A stretch of DNA of 64,000 bases from contig CM073590.1 of assembly GCA_037074705.1 (NCBI GenBank), forward strand, positions 235,588,101-235,652,100, read 5' to 3'. Position numbers and translations under genes: made by a program. The notes below the pieces were generated by a model. It did no database searches. It worked only from the letters and a program-made list of their open reading frames with translations, and was not told the origin of the DNA. Origin of the DNA: Zhengitettix transpicula (taxonomy: Eukaryota; Arthropoda; Insecta; Orthoptera; Tetrigidae). Of the stretch, positions 1 through 12,379 are shown one piece after another; the stretch's first letter is position 1, and the number at the start of each line of letters is the position of its first letter.

Positions 1-2389
1 ATATTTGCCATATTTGGCCATTCCTTACGTACCTGTTTTATTGCAATTAATGGGATTTGCATGAAATTTCGTGTTAACTGCTTCATGAGTAGCAATTTTC
101 GGCATAAAGTCAGAGACGCTATTCCTCGTAGTGGCATTTCTTTCCGGTTATTTCACAGTCTGTGTTACATTAACATGTGTATCGCAGGCAGAGATAATAG
201 CAAAAGAAATCTGTAAACGGCGTGGAAGACAGCGAATAGAATACAACGTTCCCAATAGTAAAAAAAAAACCTCTGTTCGCAATCAGGGAGAGAGAAAAAT
301 TCAGAGGTTGACTAAAACGTATGTAAATAGTCTTGCTCAATTCGGCCTATCACAGTACTTATTATTTATATGAAATGTAATACCCGAATAATGTCTCTTC
401 AAGTGTCAATGCAATTATCGGAACATTTCAACATAAAAAATAATTACGTAAAAATTTTATCTTAGTCCAGGTCACTTTATTTACTATGATTTTAATATAA
501 AAATGTACCCATAATTTATTGGGTCATGGTTTTTGTAGCAGATTTATTTTTATTTATTTTTTACCTTACGAGCTTGAGATTTTGGAGTCACCGAAATAGG
601 TCCGAAGAGGACGAAGCGCGTAATAAAACAGTTACACGACTGATATCTATAAATAAAATCCTTAATGAGGCCGCGGAGGTTTATTTATCGATACCTTGGC
701 CTCGGAAGGTGGCGACGACGACGACGCGCAATATTTTTTCTTTCCCCCCTCCGCCTCCCTCTTCGCCCTGTAACGAACCGTGTGGGGTTTTTCGGTTCGT
801 AACTTTCCCCAATTAACAGGGATGACGTCGACTTCTAATAAAGGACCAAATTACCAGAGAGGGGCCTCGGGGAATTTCCCACGCGTAAATGACGTGACCG
901 TCCGTCTAATTTCGTTGTACGCTTTTACACGTGACGTACGTTCTTTTTCTCATAAATATTTAAGGATCGGCAATTTCTTGCGTAACCCGCTATTCAAATT
1001 TTTTTTTGGAGGACTTTAATTTAGTCCTCCCTACTAACTTTTTTTTTTGCCTGGGTTGTCACCATCATCACTACAGACGTCACCATCCTCTATTTATAAC
1101 CGCTATTGTCTATGGGATTTTTTTTTTCAGTGATCCATTGCCAAGATTCAAACCTTCTCAGGATATTCCAAAGAGGTTCCTTTCTTTTTATAGGTCGTGG
1201 ACCGACATTTAAAACACGCGGAAATGCATCTGAATTGTCAATTACTTCAATGGTTTACGTTGTAGATCTAAAAAAAACTTATCTTTCAAAGCATTCCATT
1301 AGGGTTTTCCTTGAGTCTCCTTAATTTATTGCCTACATGTTTGGTGTTTATGAACTCTTCTTAATTTCTGATCAACCTTACAGAAAATCTCATTAAAATT
1401 TACAAGTTGAGAGATTAGTACCTGTGTTGATGTTGGCCAAAACCCCGTAACTTGTTCACTGTGATGCAGATTAATATTAAAAAACAATTTGATACATGTG
1501 GTGAGAAGAAACTGATGGGATGGTGGGGTTGAAAAGAGCTAAATGTCGTACGCATGGTTATGGCAACCTTAAGATGATAAATATTGGTCTACTTTGTTAG
1601 GTTCAAGGTCCGTTTAGTCATGCTAACTCGTAGCGTGGTAATGAGAGACTTCGATGGCTTCGTGACCTATTGGAAAGGTTTATATCACACTCTGGGCAAG
1701 ACTAGGGGGGGATAATGGCGTATAATTTCCCAATCGCCGTACATTTCCTTCTGCTGATTTATTAAGGAAAATCGCAACGAAAATTTACCGTCAACGTTTA
1801 ACTTTTCCAAATCGGCCACATAAATACGTGAAGTAACCAACACGAAGCCTTTCGGCGCCATTATTCTGCCCCTTCACAGATGTGAAAGTATCAGACAGGT
1901 TGAATCAGCATTTAGCGTACACAGCAAAAACAAACCTAAACGCTTCAGCTGGAACGGTCTTAATCAAGGACGCAACACGTACGTTTCACGAGTCGACCCT
2001 TTCTCTTGATCTTTCGGTTCCTTCTCTCTTTTTTTTTTACAGGTGTGTTTGTGTGGAAGCAGAAAAAAAAAGAGGAAAGGAACTGTTTCTCAAGACTGGC
2101 TGCATTTTCTCGTCCACTCTTCTCCCTCGGTGAAGACAACCTCATTAGTCGCTATAACTGTCCACTTAACTTCTTTTTCCCTCAAATACTTTCTTCGTTA
2201 CATTGCATCACCGGAAAAATCTCATGGAATCTCTTCCCCCCCCCCCCCACACACACACACCTCTCCTCGAGACGTTTTCGGGATTCCACGCTGACAAGTA
2301 CCACACTTTTTAAGGTCCAAAATATATATATTTATTACTGCTACCTGTGCGGTTTACGCCATTAATGACGTAGCAGGGTGCGAATCCTC
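1..2389. other. Intergenic, no gene recognised
   Basis: No exon with recognisable homology was seen. Short open frames here look like chance or low-complexity products. Bases 600-900 are more GC-rich than their surroundings and non-repetitive, which could reflect a regulatory or untranslated sequence. A C-run followed by a short CA repeat lies at about 2237-2261. No promoter or splice structure can be supported. Confidence 0.5.
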
Positions 2390-2572
2390 CTATGCACCTC
2401 TATATATCAGGAGTAGTCCTTCCTCCTTGGCACTGCAGTCGTTGAAGTGCCCATTCGCCTCTGATCTCAATCTCCTGACATCATCCACCAAACTCAGCCT
2501 TGGTCGTCCTTTCAGCCTTTCTCCTCCTGGTCTCCCTGTGTAAACTTTCTTGGTTGCTCTGCCTTTCAACAT
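2390..2572 (-). mobile_element. LINE (non-LTR retrotransposon) 3'-ORF remnant
   Basis: The minus strand encodes a stretch containing GRPGGERLKGRPRL followed by a VDDVRRLRSEA-like segment. The pattern of a GRP...GRPR motif followed by a (W)-x-DDV-x-x-DLR segment is typical of the extreme C-terminus of LINE reverse-transcriptase polyproteins in insects. Only about 60 codons are readable and other domains are missing, so this is a truncated dead copy. It abuts the SINE-like copy at 2641-3177. Clade assignment is not possible by eye. Confidence 0.5.
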
Positions 2573-2640
2573 GTGGCCCAGCTACCTCAAATTATTGCTA
2601 TCAGACACTAAATCCCGAATTTTTTTTTCTTTCAATTTTT

Positions 2641-3177
2641 TTTTTTAGGGCAACAGGCTACATGAGGGTAATCCACTTTGGGCAACTCCCATTTAATAGC
2701 ATAGGAAGGGATTTGAAAGGGGGGATGCGGAAGGGTAGAGGAAGGTAGCCAAGGGTTAACTAGGGTCCTCGGGCTATATGTTAAGGATCCTACCTGGCAT
2801 TCGCCTAAAGAAACGCAGGGAAAACCCTAGAAAAACCTGCATCAGGTAGGTCGGGCATTGGGTACTTCTCCCACGCCCTTACGATAGCGGGAGAGGAGTT
2901 TGCTGTGGGGACGCAGCATTCCAGTTTAGGAGGCAGCTGGCCGACTATTCCAACGGGAATAGCGAACAACTCTTACCGTATGCCCAAGGTCTGCGACCCC
3001 GAAACATACACCTCTCAGAACAGGCCGAGGTGCCTTGGCTTGTGGGAACCTTAGTTCAAAAACGGAGAGGAAAAGGCATACCCAAAGGTAGCCTCTTCGT
3101 ATCTCTCCTAAAAGGTTCTGCCAGCGAGAGAAAATCCCTCGCAGGTTACCTGCGGGAGAATCCTCTCGCAGGCTTTC
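2641..3177 (-). mobile_element. SINE-like retroposon, copy A (full length)
   Basis: This copy of the dominant 535-bp repeat family is inserted with its A-rich 3' end toward the left (read as a T-run on the + strand, followed by AGGGCAACAGGCTACATGAG). It is flanked by a perfect 15-bp direct repeat, TTTCTTTCAATTTTT, at 2626-2640 and 3178-3192, which reads as a target-site duplication. Its 5' end (right side) has an imperfect hairpin built from CCTGCGAGAG-type sequence. No long ORF is present, so it is probably non-autonomous. Internal Pol III boxes were not recognised with confidence. Confidence 0.8.
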
Positions 3178-3192
3178 TTTCTTTCAATTTTT

Positions 3193-4785
3193 CATTATGT
3201 GTCACCCTTCAGTGTCCATTCTCATTTATAGGGCCTTAGAGTTTCCCAAAAATTGTCCATATACTTTATGATTAATTAATCTGTGAGAAACTCTTCCACT
3301 GTTCTGTCTGTCGACTTTAATCTTATTTAAATAATTGGAAGAAGACAATTTACCCGCTAATCAGTTTTAATGTGCAACGATTGTCGACGCTGAAAATGTA
3401 TCGAGTCCGAAGATTGCCCCCAAAAGATAAAAAAAATAATTTACCATGCGATTATTTACGGCACGGAAACTGGGCGTTTACTCCATGCCGCTAATTGTAC
3501 AACGCTGGCACCACAGCAGCTTCCATCAAGATTTGACGAGTTTTGGATTCTTCTTATTTTATTCTTAATGTTGCTGATTTGTCCCTTAAGTTTCTTGATC
3601 ACAAAATATTATATAAATTTTTTTTTCAAGGTGAACCAGTTGTGAACTTTGACCACTTTTCATTCCATGAAATTATTCTTCGTCTTTCCACCTTGAACTT
3701 GATCGAATACACGTAATAAGAAACGGCGATTAACTGGAATTTAATACTCCAGCAGTCTAGTGCTTGACGAGGACTCCAGTGCCCTTGATACTTTTATTTA
3801 ATTCTACGTGTTACGTTCAGCAAGTATTATAACTATTTTATTGTCTTTAAAATACATGAGATACATCAAAAGAGGAATCGTTTTGTCATGAATTACGCCA
3901 TTTTCGTTGTGATTTCTAACACTTTCGGGCAAATCGACTGTTGGACAATCCAACACTACTTCAGAACCATCTGTTAAAATCTGCAGTATGTTCTGATCCC
4001 TAAAAAAATATTTCAAAAAAGGAGAAACACGAGTAATTTAGTGTAGTTTGAATTAAAGAATTTTTTTATTTCGATTTCTCAGTGTTAATACTGGATTGTC
4101 AATCATTTCAAGAATTTTTAAACAGAAAAGAAAATTATACTTCCTTAATATTCGACTTTTCTGTTGATGGATTGGAATTTGCTGGTCGTTGTGGGGCTCA
4201 CGTTTCCGAGTGATAAGACCAAGGACAAATTCCAGAATATTTAATTTGCCAGTTCCTCCTAGTAATTCATAATGCTCCATGGACTCCTTACATCCTACAC
4301 AAATTCCACAAATATTTTCTCACGTCTTATTTAGTCCGTTGCATTTGTTCTCCAACATTCTTCTTACAAAGCGGCCTCTCTCGTCTTCGCAGCCTTACTT
4401 ACAGTATATCTGCTTAACAGTCTTAATTCAGTTATCCACGAGTAACCGGCCAGCCACCTTATCAGACATACATTCATTTTAAGCAAAATTGGAGCTTTAG
4501 AAGACAAATCGAGACAATTTCATGCACTGAAGAAGAAACTTTAAAAACACAGATATTCTCAACCGTTTCCGTGCACCGAATATCAATGAAGGCAACTTCC
4601 AATAGAATGTTATTAATTTTTTTTTCTAATTGTGTTGTGAATTTAAGTATGCATCTTTTTAGAAATTAAAGTTTTAACCAGGATGCAGTCGAAAGATCAA
4701 AAATAAATTTAATTAAAAATGGTTTCTAATCCATTAAATAAAATTTCCTTATGTGTATGTGTGTACGTACGTGTATATGATGCTA
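3193..4785. other. Intergenic, no gene recognised
   Basis: AT-rich sequence without a recognisable gene. Two minus-strand open frames of 70-75 codons (3804-4016 and 4053-4280) are not flanked by convincing splice sites and match no family I know. They may be remnants of an old element or chance. Confidence 0.4.
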
Positions 4786-5040
4786 AAATGGCTGACTTTT
4801 GCGTCGCATAAATATTTTTCGGGGTTAAAAAGTTTCATACTTCTTCTACCGATGTTATCTGTGTTTATTTTCAACCCATTATGGCATGGGAAGGGAGGAA
4901 CCTTAGGGGTGGGGGTGATAGGACGAAAACAACCGAGATTGGAGTCAAATCCAGGGTTATGGATATCGTTGATTTTAATTACAACATTCAACTTGTCGCA
5001 TAAGTTTTTCATTTACCACTTTGAGGGGGACTGAAAGGTC
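4786..5040 (+). repeat. Single copy of a ~260-bp dispersed repeat
   Basis: This stretch shares several blocks with the two units inside the fold-back element at 26558-27095. Shared blocks include an AGGGGTGGGGGTG-like G-rich block, then AAAACAACCGAGATTGGAGTC, then ATCC(A/T)GGGTTA, then a GTTGATTTTAATTACAACATT-like block. Divergence is moderate. It is noncoding and does not explain any gene. Confidence 0.6.
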
Positions 5041-6337
5041 GTCAGTAAATTGGTTGATACCATCCTTGCCGCGTTCTTCCGAGTCGCCTCTCAGTCCCAC
5101 CGCACCACAACCGACATTACTCGAGTGTCAAACGTTTTCGTGGACACACAAATCCTCCGGCGTTGGCAGACACTCGGCAGCAAACACTGGCGCCACACGC
5201 TCGGAAAGAAATTCCCCACGGCTCCCATTAAAGACGGCCCCAAAAAATTTACATGTCAACGAAGGAATCGCCAAAGTCTTTTCTCTCCCTGAGACACGTC
5301 TCGCACTTGTTATTCGTACTGGCAGCGTCTCTCAGCTGCATAATAACACGCACGGGTCTTCGGGTTGAATTCTAAAGTAAAGACCACATAAAGTACCATG
5401 TGTAATTACAGAGAAGAGCCGGGATAAGTAACCGAAATTTAGCGAAGCCTCTAAACATCGCAATGCCGACGCCGCCACAGCCGCAGAAGAAGAAAAAAGG
5501 AAGAACCAGTTTTGCAGAATTTAATGACCGGGTCTTTGTGTGTGTGTGTGTGCGCGCGAAATATTTGCCCGCGGATGAACCACGTTGTCTCGGCCGGACC
5601 AGTATCCCATGGTCCACGTGTGTGTGTGTGTGTGTTGGTGGAGGAGTAGGAGGAGCAGAGGAGAAGAGAAGGGGCCACGGAACGCAGTCGGACAACCGGT
5701 ATAATTAGGAGAAGGAATTCCATCGTCCGTCGGCAATGAGCGCTCAACACTACACACACACTCTCTTCCTTCCATTCCCTCGCTGAATGTCCTCGAAAAT
5801 GGCCACCAGCACAAGCGCAAACACCTGTTACGCATTTACCTTTAACACGACACGAGAGCAGAGATCTGTCGTTCAGTAAATCTGTCATCAAAAATCGTTC
5901 AAAGGAGTGGCGAGAGAATAAAAATTGAATAAAGTCCTGAAGAAACAAAGGTTTATGTTTGTGGTAAAGAAAAAAGAGGTACGATGGTCTTGCGCCCAGG
6001 AGAATCACGATGAACTACGTAATTAGATAGAAAAATCGTAACGAAAAAAAATAATCCCAGACTGTCCTCTTTTATTTATATGTTGAAGACTCAAAATTTA
6101 CGAAAATCCCAATAAAGAAAGAGTGGAAGGTTAGTAAATTCCTTTTTACGAAGAAACATTACCGAAAATTGTACGAACAACAAATGAGAAACACTCAATT
6201 ATGATTGGGTCCAATTAAGAGAGCAAATTTCAAGGAGATAATCATTTTTCTAATCTACAATAATATTGCTCGATTCCTAAAAAAAAAGTACACTTTGTGG
6301 TTCGAACCCCCCCCCCTCCCCCCCCCAAAAAAGAGAC
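5041..6337. other. Intergenic with TG microsatellites
   Basis: Two TG/CG dinucleotide runs (5537-5558 and 5618-5634) produce artificial His-Thr or Cys-Val rich open frames on both strands. No homology or splice structure supports coding. The rest is moderately GC-rich unique sequence up to 5900, then AT-rich. Confidence 0.55.
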
Positions 6338-6510
6338 GTATTTTAATATTCAAATTATAAACACAACGTTTCGACCCTGATTGGGCCACATCCAGTGAGG
6401 AATCCGGACGTTAGAAAATTATGTCAACTTTTTATAATTGTAACATCCATATACCTGAAGAGGCCCCAATCAGGGACGAAACGTTGTATTTGAATATTAA
6501 AATTTATTTT
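6338..6510. repeat. Inverted repeat with hammerhead-like cores
   Basis: Two arms (about 6338-6400 and 6453-6510) are inverted copies of each other. The right arm reads CTGAAGAG, then GCCCC-AATCA-GGGAC, then GAAACGTTG on the + strand. This is the order of a hammerhead core (CUGANGA, stem II, GAAA), although one extra nucleotide sits between CUGAAGA and the pairing region. The left arm carries the same order on the minus strand, but with a degenerate CTGGATG core. Such paired motifs are typical of Penelope-like element terminal repeats. Confidence 0.55.
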
Positions 6511-8134
6511 TGACTAATTTTATTATATAATTTAAATAGAAGTCAGATAATAATAATTCCTGAAAAGTGACGTCTGGAATTATTTTTTTTTTATTCTAAC
6601 AAATGGAGTGCTGTGGAAGACAATTTACAGATTGAAAAGATAGAGGAAAATAACGGGGTGCGATATAATTTTATATTGGGCAGGGAAATTGAGTATTTTG
6701 AGTAATCTGAAAAGAGAAGCCGAATCAAATCTGATACTAGCAAAGTCGGCGACTAAAGTTTCAGGAGACGTGAAGAGACCAATTACGATGGCAGTAAAAA
6801 TTACGATAAATTAAAAATTCGTAATTAGGAAAGCAGAGGATGGAATAAAGGTAGATCCCACAGAATCGGAAAAGCGTTCCTTGGTCCGTAGTTAATCAGA
6901 AAAAATATAAACAAGGCACACACAAAAAAATACTTTTGATTTCTTCCAACCTTAATAAATATATGCAGATAAATCGACAAAGCAATTACTACACTGAACG
7001 TTGTATTTAACATGCTCTATAGTAATTTATTTTTAATTTCTCAGTTGACGCCTCCTATTATAACGGTGATAGGTTTGCTTTAGTAACCTTATTCTGGTAA
7101 ATTCTTCCATTTGCAAGCGATTCTGTTAGTAAAATAAAACAATCGCTTTTTCCCATGTTTCATCCATTATTTCTTCTTATTATTATTCAAATTTTACGTA
7201 ACGCTATAATTAATTTGAATGAGATCTGTAATTCGTAATTAACCTGTAGGAAACGCTTCACTGCCTTAGAGACGGACAGTAAAGACAAGTTAGTTATTTC
7301 TATTCCCCCTTTTTTGAGAAAGTTTATTGACTACGTTCGTTTCCTAATTGCGTAGTGAGCCTGTTGGCCGCCGTTACTCTGAAGATTCCAAAGTCCCCTC
7401 GGACTACGGTACTTCCACCTTGGTGCGTAATAATTCCCGCCCTCCCCCTCTTCCTGTCCCTGTCTTTACCTCTAACTACCGTGCAGTTGAATACCAAGCA
7501 CTTGCCTATTATTCTAAAGAGACACCACTCAAACAGTCTTTACCTTCTCTTCTTAAACTCCCATCATTTCTTGCGATGTCATCATAATTTCCCCTCCCGT
7601 CGAAAAGCACACACGTCGTCGTTTATTCTAGTCCTCGCTACTTAATATTATTTTTCCTTATCTTATCATGAGTTGAATTTTCTATCCTCCGTTGAGTTTG
7701 CCCTCGAGAATGTGAAAGTCGATTTCTCTCATAATTTAACCATTTTTTTTGGATTACAATGATGATGATGGCAGCGACCGTTACAGTAACGACGCGCGTT
7801 TTTCTATAACCCCAGGACTGTTATGCGAATTTACGGAAAATGCAGAGACGAGACGGTAAACCTAGTTACATTTACCTATTAATTGCATAGACTAAGGATT
7901 GTGTCGTAAACCGAATAAAATGAAAAAATAAACTATATCGAAACGTTCCGATGTCACGCAGTTGTTGACGCTCAAATTGGTAACATTCCTCTCAGGTCCA
8001 ATACTTCTTCGGGATTTTTTTTTAATTTTAGTTCACCAAACGAGATGTAAAAAATGCTTGTAAAATCTTGCTTTGTTGGAAATTTTCAAAAAACACGGAT
8101 TTTGAAAATAGATCATTAAATTGACTTTACAACA
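6511..8134. other. Intergenic, nothing recognised
   Basis: AT-rich unique sequence. Open frames around 7348-7645 overlap one another in two frames and lack any recognisable domain. Confidence 0.5.
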
Positions 8135-8172
8135 CCTGAAGAGGTCCTAATTAATTAGGGATGAAACTTTGA
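8135..8172 (+). repeat. Hammerhead-like hairpin, degenerate
   Basis: The order CTGAAGAG, then an AT-rich self-complementary stretch containing CCTAATTAATTAGG, then GAAAC repeats the layout seen at 6453-6487 and 21407-21437. No inverted partner arm is obvious nearby, so this is probably a decayed single terminal-repeat remnant. Confidence 0.4.
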
Positions 8173-10554
8173 GAATGTTTTTCTTTTCTATTATAATGTT
8201 TAAAAATTTAAATTTAAAATAAATTTATAACTAAACAGGTTTTCATTTATTTAAGGACGTGAGATAAATATAGCTGTTAAAAAGATTTGTATCTTAATTG
8301 ATCATTTATAAGCATATTTATTAAACGAATCCCAACCAATTGGAAAAGCTTCCATGTTATAGATAGAGATAGAAATTATAAATCCAGATAAATGTTATTC
8401 ATTAACCTTGTATTACATGTTAAAACCAAGACTGATAAAGTTGCTCTTCGGAAAACTTTATACCTGCTCGCTCAGCGGTCAGGAGTGAGGAAGGGACGCT
8501 CAGGGCACGGGCGCTCAAAATACGGCGCCAAATGAACACGAATACGAGAACGTCCATACTCCGGAAATACTCGGAAAATACAATTTCCTGATTTGTGAAG
8601 AAACCAAATTTGCGGTGGCGTTAGTTGCAGGTCACATCCGACAGATCGTCTTCAGCTTTTCCCTGATTTAGAAACTGTTCACTCTTTTTCTTATATCGAG
8701 AAAACCAAGCAACGTTATCTACGATTAATCCCCACGTGTTACTGGTCCTCCAGCAGATCACCATTCACCCATTCCGTGACGAAGAAATGACGGGAAAATC
8801 GCTGTCACACTACGAAGTCTGGGGGAAGATTAAGAAATTAGCTACGGACAGACTGAAGTTGAAATATACGAAAGTAACAATGGAGAGCTTTAAAATTCAT
8901 GAGCCTCGAGGATGAAAGCTTCACCATAACACCGATATTTGCATATTTGGACATCGTACAGAAAAAAAACATTCACATGGTCGTGGATGAATCTGCCGCT
9001 TGACTTATCGACAGGCCCCTAGGAATATTAAATTAAATTAAGAAATGAGAACCGTGACGTCATCTGTCAAGGTTTTTGGACCCTGATTTTGTCATCTGGA
9101 AATTAACAACTACTCGAAGAAGTACCAATTATCTTCACAAAGGAAGTGCTCTCAAATCAGAGAAACTCTCAACTCCTCTAAACCTGCCATTTTTGGTTAC
9201 GTTGAACCTTGAGAAAGTAGGACAACAAATACTAAAATTCTGTTCATCCGGGGGGGGGGAGGGGTTGTTTATCCCGATCAGCCAAACACGTCAGTATTTT
9301 ATTTATATAGATAGATGCTTGTTGAAAGATAAGAAACAGAGGTAAAGCTCTCGACCTCTCGTCTATTCTGGAGGAGAATCGATGTTGACGAAGAACAGGC
9401 CATCGCCAGTTGCCTGTGAAGAACTAGAGAACTCTGCAAGTCTCTGGATCTCGCTTCCAGGAGACTTTTAATTGTTCTTAGAATTGATTAAAAAACGATT
9501 TGGCATCGCCAATGGCGTCAGTATGGAGACCGGGGACTGCGGGTCTCAGAGGAACGTGAATGCTCAATAAAACGTTTGAATCAGGCTTCAAGTCTTAAGA
9601 ATCATACAGAAAACAAAGCAACCTTCCCTGTGACAGCTTAAAGTGAGACCATCCGAGCCTCAGGCGTTGAGAGAAGCACGACAAAGTCGGCGGCGAGCTC
9701 GCTCTCGGGTTCGTCGAGCCGACCAGCCAGAGACTACTAATTAACGCTGCGGAGGTCCGTGGAGGGGGGGGTTTTGCCGCATTGTTTGATTAGGCCTCGT
9801 GTTTTGCTGCCCGCCGAGCCTTTGTTTGGGGATCTGGTTGCTCTCCAGGGGCGTCCATTCCTACCACGCCGCCATTCAGACGTCAGGCTCGGCCTCTGCG
9901 GCCATTTGTCAGCCGGCAAATACCTTCATACGGATCTGTCGTCTGGTTATTGATACAGCTCATTCGGGACCCCCCCTTTTATTTTCTTCGTTTTATTTTG
10001 ATCCGCCGTCGATGACTTATCTGACCGATAAAACGTACATTAAAAACAAAACAAAATGTCAATAATAATTGAACGTCGGAGATGGTATTTATGGAGTGGT
10101 TCCAAATAAATTAGGTACAGTAATCTTCAGTTGCTGGTCCAGGCTAGGTGTATATAAAGACTTGAAACGCTTTACTCCGTTCCTTAACGAAGTAGAAAAT
10201 TTCTGAAAAACGGTACGTCATTTTCCCTTCTCTCATTCATTCATTTTCTAAACATTAAATTCGTTCCTTTCCAAAACTCTCCTACATCTTTTCTCCTTTC
10301 TCCAGTATTATCCCTAAATTCCCCGTTTATCTTATCCAGAAAAATTCAACATCACGAATTTACTACACGAAACTCGCTTCCCTATAAATGCAACCTCGTG
10401 GAACAACCAAGTTCATTTTTTAGCGTTGCTTGTGTGATCCATCGTCAGGTTCCAGAAAATGGAACAACCCGACCATCACTAAACAAAAAAAAATGTTGCG
10501 TCTGTTTTTGAATTAATACATCAATTTTTTTACGTTTCACAGACACTATTTTAT
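8173..10554. other. Intergenic with a GC-rich unique patch
   Basis: No gene was recognised. Bases 9640-9960 are markedly GC-rich compared with the surroundings and non-repetitive, which may mark a conserved noncoding element, promoter or untranslated exon. A TATATAAAG-like sequence lies near 10150 but nothing coding follows it. A palindromic CRE-type TGACGTCA occurs near 9055. Confidence 0.4.
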
Positions 10555-10765
10555 TTAGAGAGTAACGACGTTTCGATACATGTTCGTATCTTCTTCAGGG
10601 TTCCCCCCCCCCCCCAATTGTTTAAGTGAATCGTGTGCTTCAAAAACCCCGTTTCTAACGTAAGTATGTTAATTGCTTTTGGTGCTAAGTTGTTAGAATA
10701 ATGTGGAAAAAAACCTGAAGAAGATACGGACATGAATCGAAACGTCGTTACTATATAAATAATAT
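10555..10765. repeat. Inverted repeat with hammerhead-like cores
   Basis: The arms are about 10555-10600 (minus) and 10711-10760 (plus). The plus arm reads CTGAAGAA, GATAC...GAATC, GAAACGTCG. In the minus arm stem II is better preserved as GATAC-GAACAT-GTATC. The sequence between the arms includes a run of C residues and is unrelated to the other families here. It is interpreted as a Penelope-like terminal-repeat pair or a related hairpin. Confidence 0.5.
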
Positions 10766-10961
10766 TAAGTGTCTGTAAACGGTCAAAAATTGATTTATTA
10801 TTACTAAACAAAATATAATTAAATCCACTATGTAAACAAATATCGAAAGCAAGTATTAAATTATCAATCCCATTACGCGGAAATCGACCAGGACAAAATA
10901 TGGAAGGATCAGAATCTAACATTCACTCTCACTACTTTATGTACAAACGAAGCTTAATTGA

Positions 10962-11346
10962 ATATGTTCCAGGTTCACAGATCTTGGGCATACCGTAATA
11001 GTTGTTATCTGTTCCCATTGGAACAGTCGGCCAGCTGCCTCCTAAACTAGCCGAGGCACGGAGAACGTAATGCTGCGTCCCCACAGCAAACCCCTCTGCC
11101 GCTATCGGAAGGGCGTGGGACAAGTACCCAATGACCGACCTACCTGATGCAGGTTTTTCTAGGGTTTGTCCTGCATAGGCGAATGCCGGGTAGGATCCAT
11201 AAACTATAGCCCGGGGGCCCTAGTTAACCCTTGGCTACCTTCCTCTACCCTTCCGCACCCCCACTTTCAAATCCCTCCGTATGCTATTAAAGGGGAGTTG
11301 CCACCATGTGGATTAACCTCATGTAGCCTGTTACACTAAAAAAAAT
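10962..11346 (+). mobile_element. SINE-like retroposon, copy B (5' truncated)
   Basis: About 385 bp of the family, starting within the body and ending with the constant 3' end (CCTCATGTAGCCTGTTAC followed by an A-run). It lacks the first ~150 bp found in the full-length copy at 11836-12368. Variable 5' truncation with a constant A-rich 3' end is what target-primed reverse transcription produces. Confidence 0.75.
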
Positions 11347-11824
11347 CCCAATATCAATGCAATCAATAAAATTAATAAAATGGAGTCAAACAGCATAATA
11401 CATATTTGATGAGTAAGTGGGGGGAAAAAAAGCCTCTGAAAGTCTTAAAGAAAAAAATAATAAATATTATCTCTTCCTTTTGAATGGTTCTGGCGTTTAT
11501 TATGGGAGAAATTAAAACTGATTATGTTTCAAAATAAAAAGTTATCTGGCGTTTCAGAAATATAATACGTAATGACCTGATAAGGCAGCAAAAATACATA
11601 AAAAGGTTTAATAAAATTTTCAGGTGTAATTTTAATTTTATTAAGCATTATTATATATTTTTTTCTGACTTATCTGATAATTAATTATTATATTAGATGC
11701 TTTCCTCTTCATAAAATTTCGATCATGGCCCTGTTTAATTCAGCTTCGAACCTAAATGCTACCTCGACAACTTCTCTGAAGGGTGGAATTCCAAAATATA
11801 CGAATAAACGTCTCGTAGTTGTAT
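11347..11824. other. AT-rich spacer
   Basis: No gene or recognisable element was seen between two SINE-like copies. Confidence 0.5.
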
Positions 11825-11835
11825 AAAATTATAAC

Positions 11836-12368
11836 AGCGAACTAAGCCTGCGAGAGGATGTTCTCTCGCAGGCAGAACCTTTTAGGAGAGATACGAAAGG
11901 GCGACCTTTGGGTATGCCTTTTCCTCTCCGTTTTTCAACTAAGGTTCCCACAATTCGAGGCACCTCTGCCTGTTCTGAGAGGTGTATGTTCCGGGGTCAC
12001 AGACCTTGGGCATATGGTAAGAGTTGTCCGCTATTCCCATTGGAATAGTCGGCCAGCTGCCTCCTAAACTGGTCGAGGCACGGAGAAGGGAATGCTGCGT
12101 CCCCACAGGAAACTCCTCTCCCGCTATCGGAAGGGCGCGGGACAAGTACCCAATGCCCGACCTACCTGATGCAGGTTTTTCTAGGGTTTTCCCTGCATTT
12201 CCTTAGGTGAATGCCGGGAAGGATCCTAAAACCATAGCCCGGGGGCCCTAGTTAACCCTTGGCTACCTTCCTGTACCCTTCCGCATCCCCCCTTTCAAAT
12301 CCCTTCCTATGCTATTAAAGGGGAGTTGCCCAATGTGGATCCTCCTCATGTAGCCTGTTGCCATAAAA
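11836..12368 (+). mobile_element. SINE-like retroposon, copy C (full length)
   Basis: This is the best-preserved copy, 533 bp, flanked by a perfect 11-bp direct repeat AAAATTATAAC at 11825-11835 and 12369-12379. Near its 5' end a short hairpin forms from GCCTGCGAGAG and CTCTCGCAGGC. The body is GC-rich compared with the flanks and has no long ORF. The 3' end is TGTAGCCTGTTGCC plus A-rich tail. It serves as the reference copy for the family in this window. Confidence 0.85.
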
Positions 12369-12379
12369 AAAATTATAAC

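Noticed and set aside
5451..6008. 185-codon minus-strand frame with His-Thr runs
   Set aside because: It spans TG microsatellites and has no recognisable domain.
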